Shown here piece by piece: positions 46,407 through 55,928 of a stretch of DNA of 64,000 nt. The notes beneath the pieces are model-generated. The model searched no databases. It was not told the origin of the DNA and was given only the letters and a program-made list of their open reading frames with translations. This DNA is from Pseudaminobacter soli (ex Li et al. 2025). GTDB taxonomy: Bacteria > Pseudomonadota > Alphaproteobacteria > Rhizobiales > Rhizobiaceae. Made by a program: the position numbers and the translations under genes. The stretch spans positions 248,001 to 312,000 of the forward strand of contig NZ_JARXVF010000006.1 of NCBI RefSeq assembly GCF_029892515.1. Reading direction: 5' to 3'. Each line of letters starts with the position of its first letter. The first letter of the stretch is position 1.

Positions 46407-47773
46407 CCGTTCATTCCACAACGGCCGAGACTGGCCGCAAACCGAACCTCTTTCATTTTACCCGCGCGCCGCGGCCGATGGTGGACCGCGCCGACGGCAT
46501 CTATCTGTGGGACAAGACCGGCCGCCGCTTTATCGACGGATCGAGCGGGGCGGTAAACGTCAATATCGGCCACGGCAACCACGTTGTCATCGACGCGGTA
46601 AAGCGCCAGATGGACCGCGTGAGCTTTGCCTACACCATCCATTTCGAGAGCGAGCCTGCCGTCGAACTGGCCCGCGAGCTAGCCAAGCGCCTGCCCAACG
46701 GGCTTGAGCGCATCTATTTCGTTTCCGGCGGCTCGGAGGCGGTGGAAGCCTGCCTGAAGCTCGCCCGGCAGTGGGCGGTTGCAACAGGCCAGCCGAACCG
46801 CTGGAAGATCATCGGGCGGATGCCCTCCTACCACGGCATCACCGTGGGCTCGCTCGGCGTCACCGGCGACGATGTGCTGACAAAAACCTTCGAGCAGATG
46901 GGCCAGCCGATGCCGCTCATCCCCGCGCCGATGGTTCATCGCGACAACGACAATCTGTCGCTCGAACAGCGCGGCCTGCGCTATGCCGACATGCTGGAAG
47001 CGAAAATCATTGAGGAGGGCCCGGAAAGCGTGCTGGCCTTCGTGATGGAGCCGATCGGGGGCGCGGCCACCGCAGCACTTGTTCCGCCAGACAGCTATTT
47101 CGCGCGCATCCGCGAAATCTGCGATCGCTACGGCATCCTGCTCATCCACGACGAGGTGATGACCGGCATCGGCCGCACCGGCAAATTCCTCGGCGGCGAC
47201 CACTGGAACTGCAAGCCCGACATCATCTCGCTCTCCAAGGGTCTTTCCTCTGGCTATGCGCCGCTCGGCGCGCTGGCCGCGACAGAACGGATCGTCGGTC
47301 CGGTGATCGCCGCCGGCGGCTTCCTGCACGGCCACACCTACGGCGGCAACCCGGTGGCCTGTGCGGCTGGCCTTGCGGTGCTGGGTGAAGTCGACCGGCT
47401 GGGGTTGATAGGCAACTCGGCCGCGATGGGCGAAGTGCTGAAGGGCGAGCTTGAAGCGTTGACCAAGCGTTTCCCCTTCGTGGGCGATGTGCGCGGCAAG
47501 GGCCTGCTGCTCGGCGCCGAGCTCTACGCCGATCCGGTGACCAAGACGCCGCTGCCGGCAGAGCTCAGCGCCAATGTCCGGCTGATCGACCTCGCCTTCG
47601 AGCGCGGGCTGATCATCTATTCGCGCCGCGTGCGCGGCGGGCCGTTCAGCGACAATTTCATGGTCGCCCCGCCGCTCATCGTGACGCGCGAGGAGATCGG
47701 CGAAATCGTCTCCGTCCTCGGCGATACGCTGGAAGCGCTCGCCACCGAACTCGACCTTCCCGTGAACCGCTGA
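46403..47773 (+). CDS. Class III PLP-dependent aminotransferase
   Basis: 456 aa from ATG 46403, overlapping the amidohydrolase stop (ATGA). PLP site: SGGSEAVEACLKLARQW at about 108-124, MEPIGG, D250 in LLIHDEVMTGIGRTG, and the lysine K279 in IISLSKGLSSGYAPLGA; the HTYGGNPVACAAGLAVL loop follows. Family members act on omega- or beta-amino acids and diamines. The next gene encodes a beta-keto acid cleavage enzyme, so this enzyme could make that beta-keto acid from a beta-amino acid (inference). Confidence 0.92.
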   Translation: MTVHSTTAETGRKPNLFHFTRAPRPMVDRADGIYLWDKTGRRFIDGSSGAVNVNIGHGNHVVIDAVKRQMDRVSFAYTIHFESEPAVELARELAKRLPNGLERIYFVSGGSEAVEACLKLARQWAVATGQPNRWKIIGRMPSYHGITVGSLGVTGDDVLTKTFEQMGQPMPLIPAPMVHRDNDNLSLEQRGLRYADMLEAKIIEEGPESVLAFVMEPIGGAATAALVPPDSYFARIREICDRYGILLIHDEVMTGIGRTGKFLGGDHWNCKPDIISLSKGLSSGYAPLGALAATERIVGPVIAAGGFLHGHTYGGNPVACAAGLAVLGEVDRLGLIGNSAAMGEVLKGELEALTKRFPFVGDVRGKGLLLGAELYADPVTKTPLPAELSANVRLIDLAFERGLIIYSRRVRGGPFSDNFMVAPPLIVTREEIGEIVSVLGDTLEALATELDLPVNR

Positions 47774-47781
47774 GGCCAATC

Positions 47782-48732
47782 ATGACGGCTCCCACAAAAT
47801 CATCGCGCCGCAAGGTCATCATCACTTGCGCTGTCACCGGTTCGGTCCACACGCCGACCATGTCGCCCTATCTGCCGATCACGCCTGACCAGATCGCTTC
47901 GGAGGCGATTGCGGCGGCGGAGGCCGGCGCCTCGATCCTGCACCTGCATGCCCGCGATCCGAAAGACGGGCGGCCGACCGCCGATCCGGACGTGTTCATG
48001 CAGTTCCTGCCGCGCATCAAGCAGGCGACCGAGTCGGTGATCAACATCTCCACCGGCGGCTCCTCGTTGATGACGTTGGACGACCGGCTCGCCGCCTCCC
48101 TGCGGGCAGAACCGGAAATGTGCTCGCTCAACATGGGTTCGATGAACTTCGCCCTGTTCCCCGCCCTCGACAAGCCGGCCGAATGGCAACACGAATGGGA
48201 GCCGAAGCTGCTCGAAGCCACGCGCAGTTCGATCTTCAAGAACACCTTCGCCGACATGGAATTCATCCTCGACCGGCTGGGCAAGGGCTGCGGCACACGC
48301 TTCGAGTTCGAATGCTATGATGTCGGCCATCTCTATTCGCTCGCGCATTTCCGCGACCGCGGGTTGGTCACCGGTCACCTGTTCATCCAGTTCGTGTTCG
48401 GTGTGCTTGGCGGCATCGGAGCCGACCCGGACAATCTCGCCCATATGAAGCGCGTTGCCGACAAGCTGTTCGGTGACGGCTACAGCTTCTCCGTGCTCGC
48501 TGCGGGCCGCCATCAGATGCCGATGATCACCATGGCCGCGGCCATGGGCGGCAATGTGCGCGTCGGACTAGAAGACAGCCTCTATGACGGGCGCGGCCAG
48601 CTTGCCCGCTCAAACGCCGACCAGGTCCGGCGCATTCGCAAGGTTCTGGAGGCGCTGTCGCTGGAAGTGGCCAGCCCCGCGGAGGCGCGCGACATGCTGG
48701 GCCTCAAGGGCGGCGACCGAGTGGCGTTTTGA
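47782..48732 (+). CDS. Beta-keto acid cleavage enzyme (BKACE, 3-keto-5-aminohexanoate cleavage family)
   Basis: 316 aa, TIM barrel. The zinc-binding HxH is in ASILHLHARDPKDGRP near residues 54-56; NISTGGSS, a conserved FECYDVGHLYSLAHF, and GGNVRVGLEDSLYDGRGQLA complete the family blocks. BKACE enzymes combine a beta-keto acid with acetyl-CoA, giving acetoacetate and a new CoA ester. It follows the aminotransferase by 8 bp. The identity of the beta-keto acid is unknown. Confidence 0.92.
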   Translation: MTAPTKSSRRKVIITCAVTGSVHTPTMSPYLPITPDQIASEAIAAAEAGASILHLHARDPKDGRPTADPDVFMQFLPRIKQATESVINISTGGSSLMTLDDRLAASLRAEPEMCSLNMGSMNFALFPALDKPAEWQHEWEPKLLEATRSSIFKNTFADMEFILDRLGKGCGTRFEFECYDVGHLYSLAHFRDRGLVTGHLFIQFVFGVLGGIGADPDNLAHMKRVADKLFGDGYSFSVLAAGRHQMPMITMAAAMGGNVRVGLEDSLYDGRGQLARSNADQVRRIRKVLEALSLEVASPAEARDMLGLKGGDRVAF

Positions 48733-48772
48733 TGGTAGAGCGGATTGCTCGCAATTGATGCCGAGGACGCCG

Positions 48773-49276
48773 ATGAGCCCCCCTCCCCCGAATGTCACCG
48801 TCAGGCCGGCTGAGCCCGCCGACGCGGAGATGATGCACGAAGCGATCCTGAGGCTCGGCCACCATCTCGGCATGAAGCTCAAGATCGCCAGCACGGCCGA
48901 AGATTTCCGCCGCTTCGGCTTCGGGCCGAATGCCGCGTTCTCGAGCCTGATCGCGGAAGTCGATGGGGAGTTCGCCGCGCTCTGCCTGTTCTTCCCGATC
49001 TTCTCGACCTGGCTCGGGCGACCCGGCGTCTATGTGCAGGACCTCTATGTCGACGAGCGGTTCCGCGGACGCAAGATCGGCGAGTGCCTGCTGCGCGAGG
49101 TGGCAAGGTGGTCGCGGGAGCGCGGCGGCGTCTATCTGCGGCTAGCGGTCGATGTCGACAATGTCTCTGCGCAGGGCTTTTACGAAAGGCTCGGTATCGG
49201 CTGGCTCGACAGCGATCGTGACCACGGTGCGTATGGCGAAGCCTTTCTTGCGCTGGCGCGCACCGATGCGAATTAA
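48773..49276 (+). CDS. GNAT-family N-acetyltransferase
   Basis: 167 aa from ATG 48773 with GAGGA seven bp upstream; ATG 48758 is possible. GNAT motif B/A region VYVQDLYVDERFRGRKIGECLLREVARW contains the RxxGxG/A-like acetyl-CoA loop RGRKIG, and NVSAQGFYERLGI ends the fold. This resembles the diamine/spermidine acetyltransferase size class. With the deacetylase next door it may manage acetylation of an amine in the pathway. Confidence 0.87.
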   Translation: MSPPPPNVTVRPAEPADAEMMHEAILRLGHHLGMKLKIASTAEDFRRFGFGPNAAFSSLIAEVDGEFAALCLFFPIFSTWLGRPGVYVQDLYVDERFRGRKIGECLLREVARWSRERGGVYLRLAVDVDNVSAQGFYERLGIGWLDSDRDHGAYGEAFLALARTDAN

Positions 49277-49297
49277 ACCAGATATTCAGGAGCTCCC

Positions 49298-50320
49298 ATG
49301 AAAGCCTTCTACGCCGACGAGCAGAAGCGTCACGACCCCAAGGCCTTTCTCTCCAGTGGGGCGCCTAAGCCCAATCCGGAGCAGCCTGAGCGGGTGGAGC
49401 GGCTGTTGATGGGCGCACGCGCCGCCGGCTGCGAGATCGTTCGGCCGCGCGAGCACGGGCTGGGGCCCGTCGCGGCTGTTCACACACCCGAATATCTTGA
49501 TTTCCTCGAGCACATCTACGAGCGCTGGCAGCGCATCGAGGGCGCTTCGCAGGAGGTCATCCCCAACATCCATCCAATCGCGCGTGGCGGCAGCTATCCG
49601 GCCTCAGCTGTCGGCCAAGCCGGCTACCATATGGCCGACACCTCATGCCCCATCTCGGCGGACACCTGGGAAAGCTCTCTCTGGAGTGCGTGGAGCGCTG
49701 TTGACGCTGCGGAAGCCGTGATGTCGGGCGAGCCGGCGGCCTATGCGCTCTGCCGCCCGCCCGGGCACCACGCCTTTGCCGATGTGGCTGGCGGCTTCTG
49801 CTTTATTAACAATTCGGCGGTTGCCGCGCAGCGCCTACGGAAGAATGCCGCGCGTGTCGCGATCCTCGACGTCGACCTGCATCACGGCAACGGCACGCAG
49901 GGTATCTTCTATGCGCGGCCCGACGTGCTGACGGTATCGATCCATGCCGACCCGATCCGCTTCTATCCGTTCTTCTGGGGTCATGCTGACGAGCGTGGGG
50001 AAGGCCCCGGCCTCGGCTACAATCTCAACTTGCCGCTGGCGCGCAAATCAGCTGACGCGGAGTTCCTGGCGGCACTCGACAAGGGGCTGCAGCGCATCCG
50101 TGCCTTTGCGCCCGAGGCGATTGTCGTGGCGCTGGGGCTCGACGCTTTCGAGGGCGATCCATTCGGTGGCCTGTCAGTGACGACACCGGGCTTTGCGCGC
50201 ATTGCCGAGGCGATTGCAAAACTTCGCCTGCCCACCGTCATCGTGCAGGAAGGCGGCTATCTCTGTGATGCCCTTTCCGACAATCTGACCTCGTTCCTCA
50301 TCGGATTTGCTGGAGCGTGA
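49298..50320 (+). CDS. Histone deacetylase-family amidohydrolase (acetylpolyamine deacetylase-like)
   Basis: 340 aa, the size of Mycoplana acetylpolyamine amidohydrolase AphA. Zinc site: D193 and H195 in ILDVDLHHGNGTQ and D282 in VVALGLDAFEGDPF; active-site histidines H157 and H158 in CRPPGHHAFADVAGGFCFINNSA. It removes acetyl groups from acetylated polyamines or similar amines. It is the last gene of the LysR-linked operon, suggesting that an N-acetylated amine is a pathway substrate. Confidence 0.92.
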   Translation: MKAFYADEQKRHDPKAFLSSGAPKPNPEQPERVERLLMGARAAGCEIVRPREHGLGPVAAVHTPEYLDFLEHIYERWQRIEGASQEVIPNIHPIARGGSYPASAVGQAGYHMADTSCPISADTWESSLWSAWSAVDAAEAVMSGEPAAYALCRPPGHHAFADVAGGFCFINNSAVAAQRLRKNAARVAILDVDLHHGNGTQGIFYARPDVLTVSIHADPIRFYPFFWGHADERGEGPGLGYNLNLPLARKSADAEFLAALDKGLQRIRAFAPEAIVVALGLDAFEGDPFGGLSVTTPGFARIAEAIAKLRLPTVIVQEGGYLCDALSDNLTSFLIGFAGA

Positions 50321-50485
50321 TCAAAGAGGACGTTGTTCGGTCATCGTTTCTTGCCGGCAGAAGTTCTTCGCGAAGGAATGCGATCGGGTGTTGGCGGAGG
50401 GTGGCCTACGGGTTCTAATTCGACCGAGCGGCGCTGGTGCTTTCGACTTGCAACGGCTTTCTGGTGGATCAGGACGGAAATATCT

Positions 50486-50872
50486 GCCGATGCGCTTGTG
50501 ACCGAGAGCGGTCAGGTGCGCAGTGGCCGCAAAGCCGCCCGCCACCTCGCCCGGCACGATTGCCGCATGCTGGCGCGGATCGGCGTAGCAATTGAGAAGC
50601 ACCGTCGGCATCGATTTCAACTCCGACGGCACGCGCACCTTGCGAGTGAAGATCGTGGCATAAACGACGCGGGCAATGGATGGATCGCGTAGCACTGCGC
50701 GCAGGACCGCCTGCTCGAGACCCGGATTGGATTGTGTGACATGAGCAGAAACCAGTAACCCTTGCTCGAAGGCATAGTCGCGAATGCCGTCGAGGATCCC
50801 GAGCACCAGACTGAGAGCGGAGATGCTGTCGACCGAAAGCTGGGTGCAGCGCTGCGTCTCGCTCGGCGAATA
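50486..50872 (-). pseudogene. Truncated LacI-family regulator remnant
   Basis: The frame contains a piece of a LacI effector domain: LVLGILDGIRDYAFEQGLLV, PGLEQAVLRAVLRDPSIARVVYATIF, PTVLLNCYADPRQHAAIVPGEVAGGFAATAHLTALGHKRIG. It stops making sense right after GHKRIG and lacks the remaining about 130 residues. Upstream only YSPSETQ-like traces of the hinge remain, and no HTH is seen. It is a decayed regulator, probably of the adjacent metallopeptidase gene. Confidence 0.75.
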
Positions 50873-51190
50873 GCTGATCGCCGAGCTGGATGAGAACCGG
50901 CAGCAGGCGTGAAGTGGGACTGGCGCAATGGCTTTCGCGACACCGACGTCGGCACATCCGGACACGTGCAATCCAATGGTAAACCGAGAAGACATTCGTC
51001 GGCCACGCGCAAACAGAACGGACCGAAGGAGAAGATCCGCATCGTGTTGAAGCGCCTGCGCGGCGAGGAATCCATGCCATGACAAGTGCGCCTTAGGTGT
51101 GCGAATGCCGGCACCCTGCCGCGAACCGCTCCTGGAGCACGATCGCCTACCACCGCGACGCTGCCTGACGCCTTCTTCGCCCCCGACGAT
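50873..51190. other. Stretch without recognisable gene
   Basis: 318 bp between the LacI remnant and the MlrC-like gene stop. Three frames are open on the minus strand in parts, but none shows family similarity. It probably contains the lost 5' end of the LacI gene. Confidence 0.4.
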
Positions 51191-52672
51191 TTACCAATGT
51201 ACATCATGGTCGAGCGGATAAATCGGCCTACTGATCTTGCGAAAAGAAAACAGTTCATAATCGGAACTGGTCACGCCCGAGCTTGCGCATTCCACAACCA
51301 CCTTGCAGCGCGGTTCGAAGACCGGTCTGCAATACATGCGCGATTTAAGCACAAGATAGCGCGCCGCCAATGGATCGATTGCTGTGCACTGGAAGACGCC
51401 GAGGTCCCATGGCTCATGAGGAAGTTCGGTGATCAGGATGACGGCATCGTCCGTTTCGAACTTGACGGCACGACCCATCTGGCAAAGCTGGCCGGTATAG
51501 ATTGGCCCCGAGACAATATAGGTCCCATCGCCGATCGCCGCGACGCGGCCCTCAAGTCTCAAGGGCGCGTGGGGCGGCACAAAGCCCTGCGCCTTTACCT
51601 TGTTGCCAAGCTCAATGGTGAGCGTGGCGCCGACGCCTGCAGCGATCAGCGTCGCGACAATTTCTGGGTCGCAGATCGGACCGGCGACAATTCCATCAAA
51701 GCGGGCGGCCAGCATTTCTTGCAGCACATCCATGTTGTCGCACGTGCCGCCGGACATGCAATTGTCGCCATGGTCTAGTAACAGAACCGGGCCGCTTCCC
51801 GGAAGCCCAGACCCTTCTCTTGCGGCGGCTAGCGAAGTCTCCAGCGGACCTTGTTCGTAAAGGAATTCCTCCCGCCTGCGCCACGCTTCGGCGGCAACTT
51901 CAATTGCCAGAGTTTCAGAAGTCGCAGCATCTTTTGCGACGGCAACGACCGAAACTCCGGTGTCGGGCGTGTCGGCAATCGGAAATCCGCCGAAAACCGT
52001 GACTGCATAAACGCCTTCCCCTTTCTCGGCCTCGCGCGCCAGATTGACTATGTCAGTCATTGCGCAGGGAACATTCGTGTTCATGCGCAGCGTTGCCGCG
52101 AGCATGGGCGGGTGAACACAGCTCTGATGTGGCCGTGGACCACCTTGCAGCATCATATCGATGATGCGCGTGACATGCTCGCCCGTCGCATACATATCGA
52201 CATGCGGGTAGGTCTTGAAACCAACGATGCAGTCGCAGTTCTCAACCATGCGTTGCGTGACGTTACCATGAAGGTCCAGCGCCACACCCAAGGGAACCTC
52301 GGGCGTCTTGCGCCTGATCCGGGCGAGCAATTCCCCCTCGCCATCGTCAAACCGTTGCGTCACCATCGCGCCGTGCAGATCGAGCAGGATGGCGTCGCAG
52401 CTTTCGTCCACGGCCTGAAGAATGGCCGCCACCATCTCCTCAAAAGCTTCGTCGTCGACAGGACCGCTAGGGTTGGCGGTGGCTGTCAGCGGCAACACCA
52501 GTTCAGCGCCAATACGCAAGGCATAGTCATAAAATGCACCGAGCGCGGTATTGGAGCCTTGAGCAAAAGCGAGCGCCTGCTGGCCCGTCTTCGGATCGAA
52601 GGAGCCAAGCTTTGTCGGCACCGGCGAGAACGTATTGGTTTCATGATTTAGCCGGGCAACGACAATCCGCAT
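51191..52672 (-). CDS. M81-family metallopeptidase (microcystinase C/MlrC-like)
   Basis: 493 aa from ATG 52672, full length for the family. N-terminal DUF1485 region: RIVVARLNHETNTFSPVPT and DAILLDLHGAMV, DLHGNVT, FKTYPHVDMYATGEH, each with metal-site His/Asp/Glu residues. C-terminal MlrC domain: GPVLLLDHGDNCMSGGTCDNM. Such zinc enzymes cleave small peptides or linear tetrapeptides. It is not in an operon; its likely regulator (LacI) is a pseudogene downstream. Confidence 0.92.
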   Translation of the reverse strand: MRIVVARLNHETNTFSPVPTKLGSFDPKTGQQALAFAQGSNTALGAFYDYALRIGAELVLPLTATANPSGPVDDEAFEEMVAAILQAVDESCDAILLDLHGAMVTQRFDDGEGELLARIRRKTPEVPLGVALDLHGNVTQRMVENCDCIVGFKTYPHVDMYATGEHVTRIIDMMLQGGPRPHQSCVHPPMLAATLRMNTNVPCAMTDIVNLAREAEKGEGVYAVTVFGGFPIADTPDTGVSVVAVAKDAATSETLAIEVAAEAWRRREEFLYEQGPLETSLAAAREGSGLPGSGPVLLLDHGDNCMSGGTCDNMDVLQEMLAARFDGIVAGPICDPEIVATLIAAGVGATLTIELGNKVKAQGFVPPHAPLRLEGRVAAIGDGTYIVSGPIYTGQLCQMGRAVKFETDDAVILITELPHEPWDLGVFQCTAIDPLAARYLVLKSRMYCRPVFEPRCKVVVECASSGVTSSDYELFSFRKISRPIYPLDHDVHW

Positions 52673-53454
52673 CTGAAGTCTCCACGCGAAGCGACTCACA
52701 AGCCTTAGGATAGCCGGGTGTTGGCGGACCCAAAAAGGGGCCGCAGGAACTCAATTGGGCGACGCCGGGACGCAAAACCTCAACCTCGAGGGAGCCAGAG
52801 GGCAGTTGCAGACCAGGGCATTGCCCTCCTTGCGGCGGGGTCGGTCCTACAGGTGACGGCATTCCCGAGCCGGGCATTACGCCCGGCTTATGCCGCCATC
52901 CCATAATAGGCGCACATGCCCGTGGTCCGCTGCAGTCGAGAGGTCAGCTTGATCAAGTGGGACGCAGGAGCGATGCAGATGGACTCGGCTCTGATACCGC
53001 GCAGCCCCTGCGAAGCGCCCGATCAATCGCGACGGCATCGGCCCACTCGACGTCATGGTCGCGCACGGAACGCAAGCGCCTTATCGGCTTTTCGGCCCGC
53101 CGCGACGGGGGATCAAGCCTAGAGGGTCGCCCGCACCAGATGTCGTCGGCCCCGTCGCGGGGTTGCAAGCCCCAGCGATATGCAGCAAGCGAAACCGAGC
53201 CCGGCATCGTAGCTTGCCTGATCTGGCATGTACATTTGGCAGCAAAACAGCCCTGCCCCCCTCTCCCGACGAGTGACCGGCCGCCTTCTATCCTCTTGTA
53301 AGCATTTGATGTTTCCTCAAAACGGAAGTGAAGTAGGCCTTTACTTCCGTTACAGGTGAAACAGCGTTTCCAGGAGAAACTGACCTGGTCAAACAGGAAG
53401 GATCCGGCACGGACAATTCAGTCCCACGCCGGATCCCAAGTCTTTAGCCAGCCC
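52673..53454. other. 782 bp intergenic region with two hairpins
   Basis: No credible gene on either strand. AGCCGGGC-N5-GCCCGGCT at 52868-52888 is a short GC hairpin without T-run. AACGGAAGTGAA (53321-53332) and TTTACTTCCGTT (53340-53351) form a longer hairpin with one mismatch. Neither matches a known riboswitch. The rest shows nothing recognisable. Confidence 0.45.
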
Positions 53455-54555
53455 TCACACTTGGGCCACATGAACCTCGCGCGGCAACTCGGACAGGATC
53501 TCGGGACCGTCCTCGCGCAGGATGACGATCTCCTCGAGACGGATACCGAAGCGGCCCGGCAGGTAGATGCCGGGTTCGATGGAGAACACCATCCCCTCCT
53601 CCAGCACCGTTTCCGAGGTCGCGGTGACGTAGGGCGGCTCGTGACCGTCGATACCCATGCCGTGTCCGGTGCGATGGACGAAGAATTCTCCGTAGCCAGC
53701 GTCCGCGATCACGCCGCGCGCCGCCGCGTCGACATCCCTGGCCTTCACGCCCGGACGCGCTGCCTTGAGTGCCGCCTGCACTGCCCGCTCGACGATGGTG
53801 TGGATCTGGCCGTAGCCTTCCGGCGGTCGGCCGACCACTGCCATGCGGGTGATGTCGCTCGGGAAACCGCTCTTGCGGCCGCCGATGTCGACCACTACCG
53901 CATCGCCCTCGGCCAGCTTGCGCTCGCCGGTCTGATGGTGCGGGAAAGCACCGTTCTGGCCGGCGCCGACAATCCAGAATGCGGGAGCTGCGCCCTCTGA
54001 GGAGAAGTGGCCGCGAATGATTTCGGCCAATTCGCGCTCGCTCATTCCGACGCGTATCGAAGCAAAGGCCTTCTGCATGGCGCGGTCGGCGATGCCGGCA
54101 TTCATCTTCAGCTTGGCATACTCGCCGGCATCCTTGCGCATCCGCAGCGCGCCGATCGTGTCGGCGGTGAAGGCATGCTGGGCACCAGGCAGTGCGCCGA
54201 GCAAAAGCAGTGCGAAGTCGGCGCGCATCGTCTCGTCCAGCACCACCTTCTTCGCCTGGGCTGCGCCGATGTCGGCGAGCGCAGCTGTCAACGCCGCATC
54301 CGGTCCGTCAGCATCGGCCCAGTTATGGAAGCCGATGTCGGTGCATTCCCGGGTGCCCTCGGCGTTCAGGACCGGCATCAGGAAGGTCTCCTTTTCGCGC
54401 GCCACGAGCAGCAGACAGGGCCGCTCGTCGGGGTGCGGGTGGAAGCCCAGCAGCCAGTCCATATGCGAACCGGGCGCGATCGCCACGAGATCGGTGTCGG
54501 TGGCACGCATTCTTTCGCGCAGCGCGGCCAGCCGCTTGGCAGTATCTATGGTCAT
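53455..54555 (-). CDS. M24-family metallopeptidase (Xaa-Pro peptidase/creatinase fold)
   Basis: 366 aa. Pita-bread fold with the five metal ligands visible: D in VVVDIGG, D in GFPSDITRM, H in VHRTGHGMGIDGHEPP, E in VFSIEPGIYLPG and E in GIRLEEIVIL. The N-terminal creatinase-like domain (LAALRERMRATDTDLVAIAPGSHMDWLLGF) is complete. It hydrolyses proline-containing dipeptides or related amides. The GAF-domain gene lies 42 bp upstream in the same direction, and the XRE/cupin regulator beyond it. Confidence 0.93.
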   Translation of the reverse strand: MTIDTAKRLAALRERMRATDTDLVAIAPGSHMDWLLGFHPHPDERPCLLLVAREKETFLMPVLNAEGTRECTDIGFHNWADADGPDAALTAALADIGAAQAKKVVLDETMRADFALLLLGALPGAQHAFTADTIGALRMRKDAGEYAKLKMNAGIADRAMQKAFASIRVGMSERELAEIIRGHFSSEGAAPAFWIVGAGQNGAFPHHQTGERKLAEGDAVVVDIGGRKSGFPSDITRMAVVGRPPEGYGQIHTIVERAVQAALKAARPGVKARDVDAAARGVIADAGYGEFFVHRTGHGMGIDGHEPPYVTATSETVLEEGMVFSIEPGIYLPGRFGIRLEEIVILREDGPEILSELPREVHVAQV

Positions 54556-54597
54556 CTCTGCTCTCCTCGTATTACGTGGGTTCCGGGCATCGTATGC

Positions 54598-55095
54598 TCA
54601 GATGCCGCCGTTGCGGTCGTTGAGCATGACGCAGATCGCACCAGGCAGCTTCAGCGCTTCGGATGCTGCAACCCGTTCGGGCGTGTAGAAGCCGGCCTCG
54701 TGCAGGCAGTTAATGGTAGCGAGAACCTCGCCTTCGACCACCACCGGCACGTTGATGACGGATTCACAGCCGAGCGACTTGATCAGTTCATGGTCGGGGA
54801 AGACCGCCGCGATATCGTCGATGGCATTGGCAACGAAGGTGCGCTTTTCATCGATCACCTGCCGCGACCAATCGGTCTTGTCGGCCGGCTTGGTGCCGGA
54901 AACCGGATAGGCTTCGGGCATGTTGGTATAGATGCGGCGCGCGACTTCGGCGACCGGATCGTTGATCGTGATGGTGAAGAGTTTCACACCGACGGTGTCT
55001 TGAGTGAGCTTGTAGAGCGCCTCGCAGGCGGCTTCCGGCTGGTTGCCAGCTGCGGCCATGGCGCGAACGAATTCCTGATAATCGGGCTTTTGCAT
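54598..55095 (-). CDS. GAF-domain protein
   Basis: 165 aa from ATG 55095. A single GAF domain fills the protein: VGVKLFTITINDPVAEVARRIYTNMPEAYPVSG, KRTFVANAIDDIAAVFPDHELIKSLGCESVINVPVVVEGEVLATINCLHEAG. GAF folds bind small ligands; no output domain is attached. It lies between the M24 peptidase and XRE/cupin genes, perhaps binding the same compound as those proteins. The function is unknown. Confidence 0.82.
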   Translation of the reverse strand: MQKPDYQEFVRAMAAAGNQPEAACEALYKLTQDTVGVKLFTITINDPVAEVARRIYTNMPEAYPVSGTKPADKTDWSRQVIDEKRTFVANAIDDIAAVFPDHELIKSLGCESVINVPVVVEGEVLATINCLHEAGFYTPERVAASEALKLPGAICVMLNDRNGGI

Positions 55096-55221
55096 TGGGT
55101 CTTCTCCATTGCCGGCGGGCCGGCTTTTCGCGGTTTTGGGAATGTTGCGACGGAAGTGCCGCATGGGGGAGGGAACTAAAGAGTCCGGCAGCCGAGCCGG
55201 TTTGGTCGGCGTCTCGCTATG

Positions 55222-55911
55222 TCATGATCGGTGAAGCTTCAAATGGGGGTGCGTTGCGACATTGCCGCGCCCGGCGCGACGGACGGCGACGGGCGCCTGT
55301 GAGTCGGTGTCACTTGCGCTGTTGCTGAACACGTTCATCGTGCAAGTGTGCAGAATGGTGGTCGTTTCGCCGGTATGGTTCCAGCTGGCATGCAGTCTCG
55401 TCGAAGCGAAGTGTACGGAATCGCCAGCCTCCAGAACCGTCGCCTCGCCGTCAACTTCGACGGTGAGCGCACCCTGCAGCACGAAGAAGATCTCCTCGCC
55501 CTCGTGCGACGTCAGTTCGGTGCGGTAGCCGGCGGGGTGGTGCATCAGGACACTTGTCAACGCGCTGCCTGGAAAGGCGGCCGAGAGCCGCTCATAGGTT
55601 ATGGCGTTGGAGCTGTCGCCAATCGCATAGGCCGGGCGCTGTTCGTGCCGGGTGACAGGCCCCTCACCGCGCGCCTGCGACAGGAATTGGCTGACATCGG
55701 CATCGAGGACACGGCAGACTGCGACCAGCGAGGTGAGCGATGGTGTGGTGATGCCACGCTCGATCTGGGAGATGAAGCCGACCGAGAAGCCTGCGCTGTC
55801 GGCAACCTCTTTCAAAGTAAAGCCGAGACCAGTTCGGCGCTCGCGCAGCCGCTGGCCGAGGGAGTTTCTTTCCTCACTCGCAACTTGGCTGGTGGCTGGT
55901 TCCCCGCTCAA
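55222..55911 (-). CDS. XRE-family regulator with C-terminal cupin domain
   Basis: 229 aa. N-terminal HTH LGQRLRERRTGLGFTLKEVADSAGFSVGFISQIERGITTPSLTSL; C-terminal cupin with YRTELTSHEGEEIFFVLQGALTVEVDGE and DSVHFASTRLHASWNH, resembling PuuR-type regulators of amine or amino acid catabolism. Two TTTTAG-N5-CTAAAA inverted repeats sit just upstream of the start and are likely operators. It probably controls itself and the peptidase/GAF genes. Confidence 0.92.
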   Translation of the reverse strand: MSGEPATSQVASEERNSLGQRLRERRTGLGFTLKEVADSAGFSVGFISQIERGITTPSLTSLVAVCRVLDADVSQFLSQARGEGPVTRHEQRPAYAIGDSSNAITYERLSAAFPGSALTSVLMHHPAGYRTELTSHEGEEIFFVLQGALTVEVDGEATVLEAGDSVHFASTRLHASWNHTGETTTILHTCTMNVFSNSASDTDSQAPVAVRRAGRGNVATHPHLKLHRS

Positions 55912-55928
55912 GGGTGATCCTCCGAGAG

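Noticed and set aside
52904-53301. Small ORFs between the MlrC-like and M24 peptidase genes
   Set aside because: Basic, low-complexity translations in all frames; no start signal or family.
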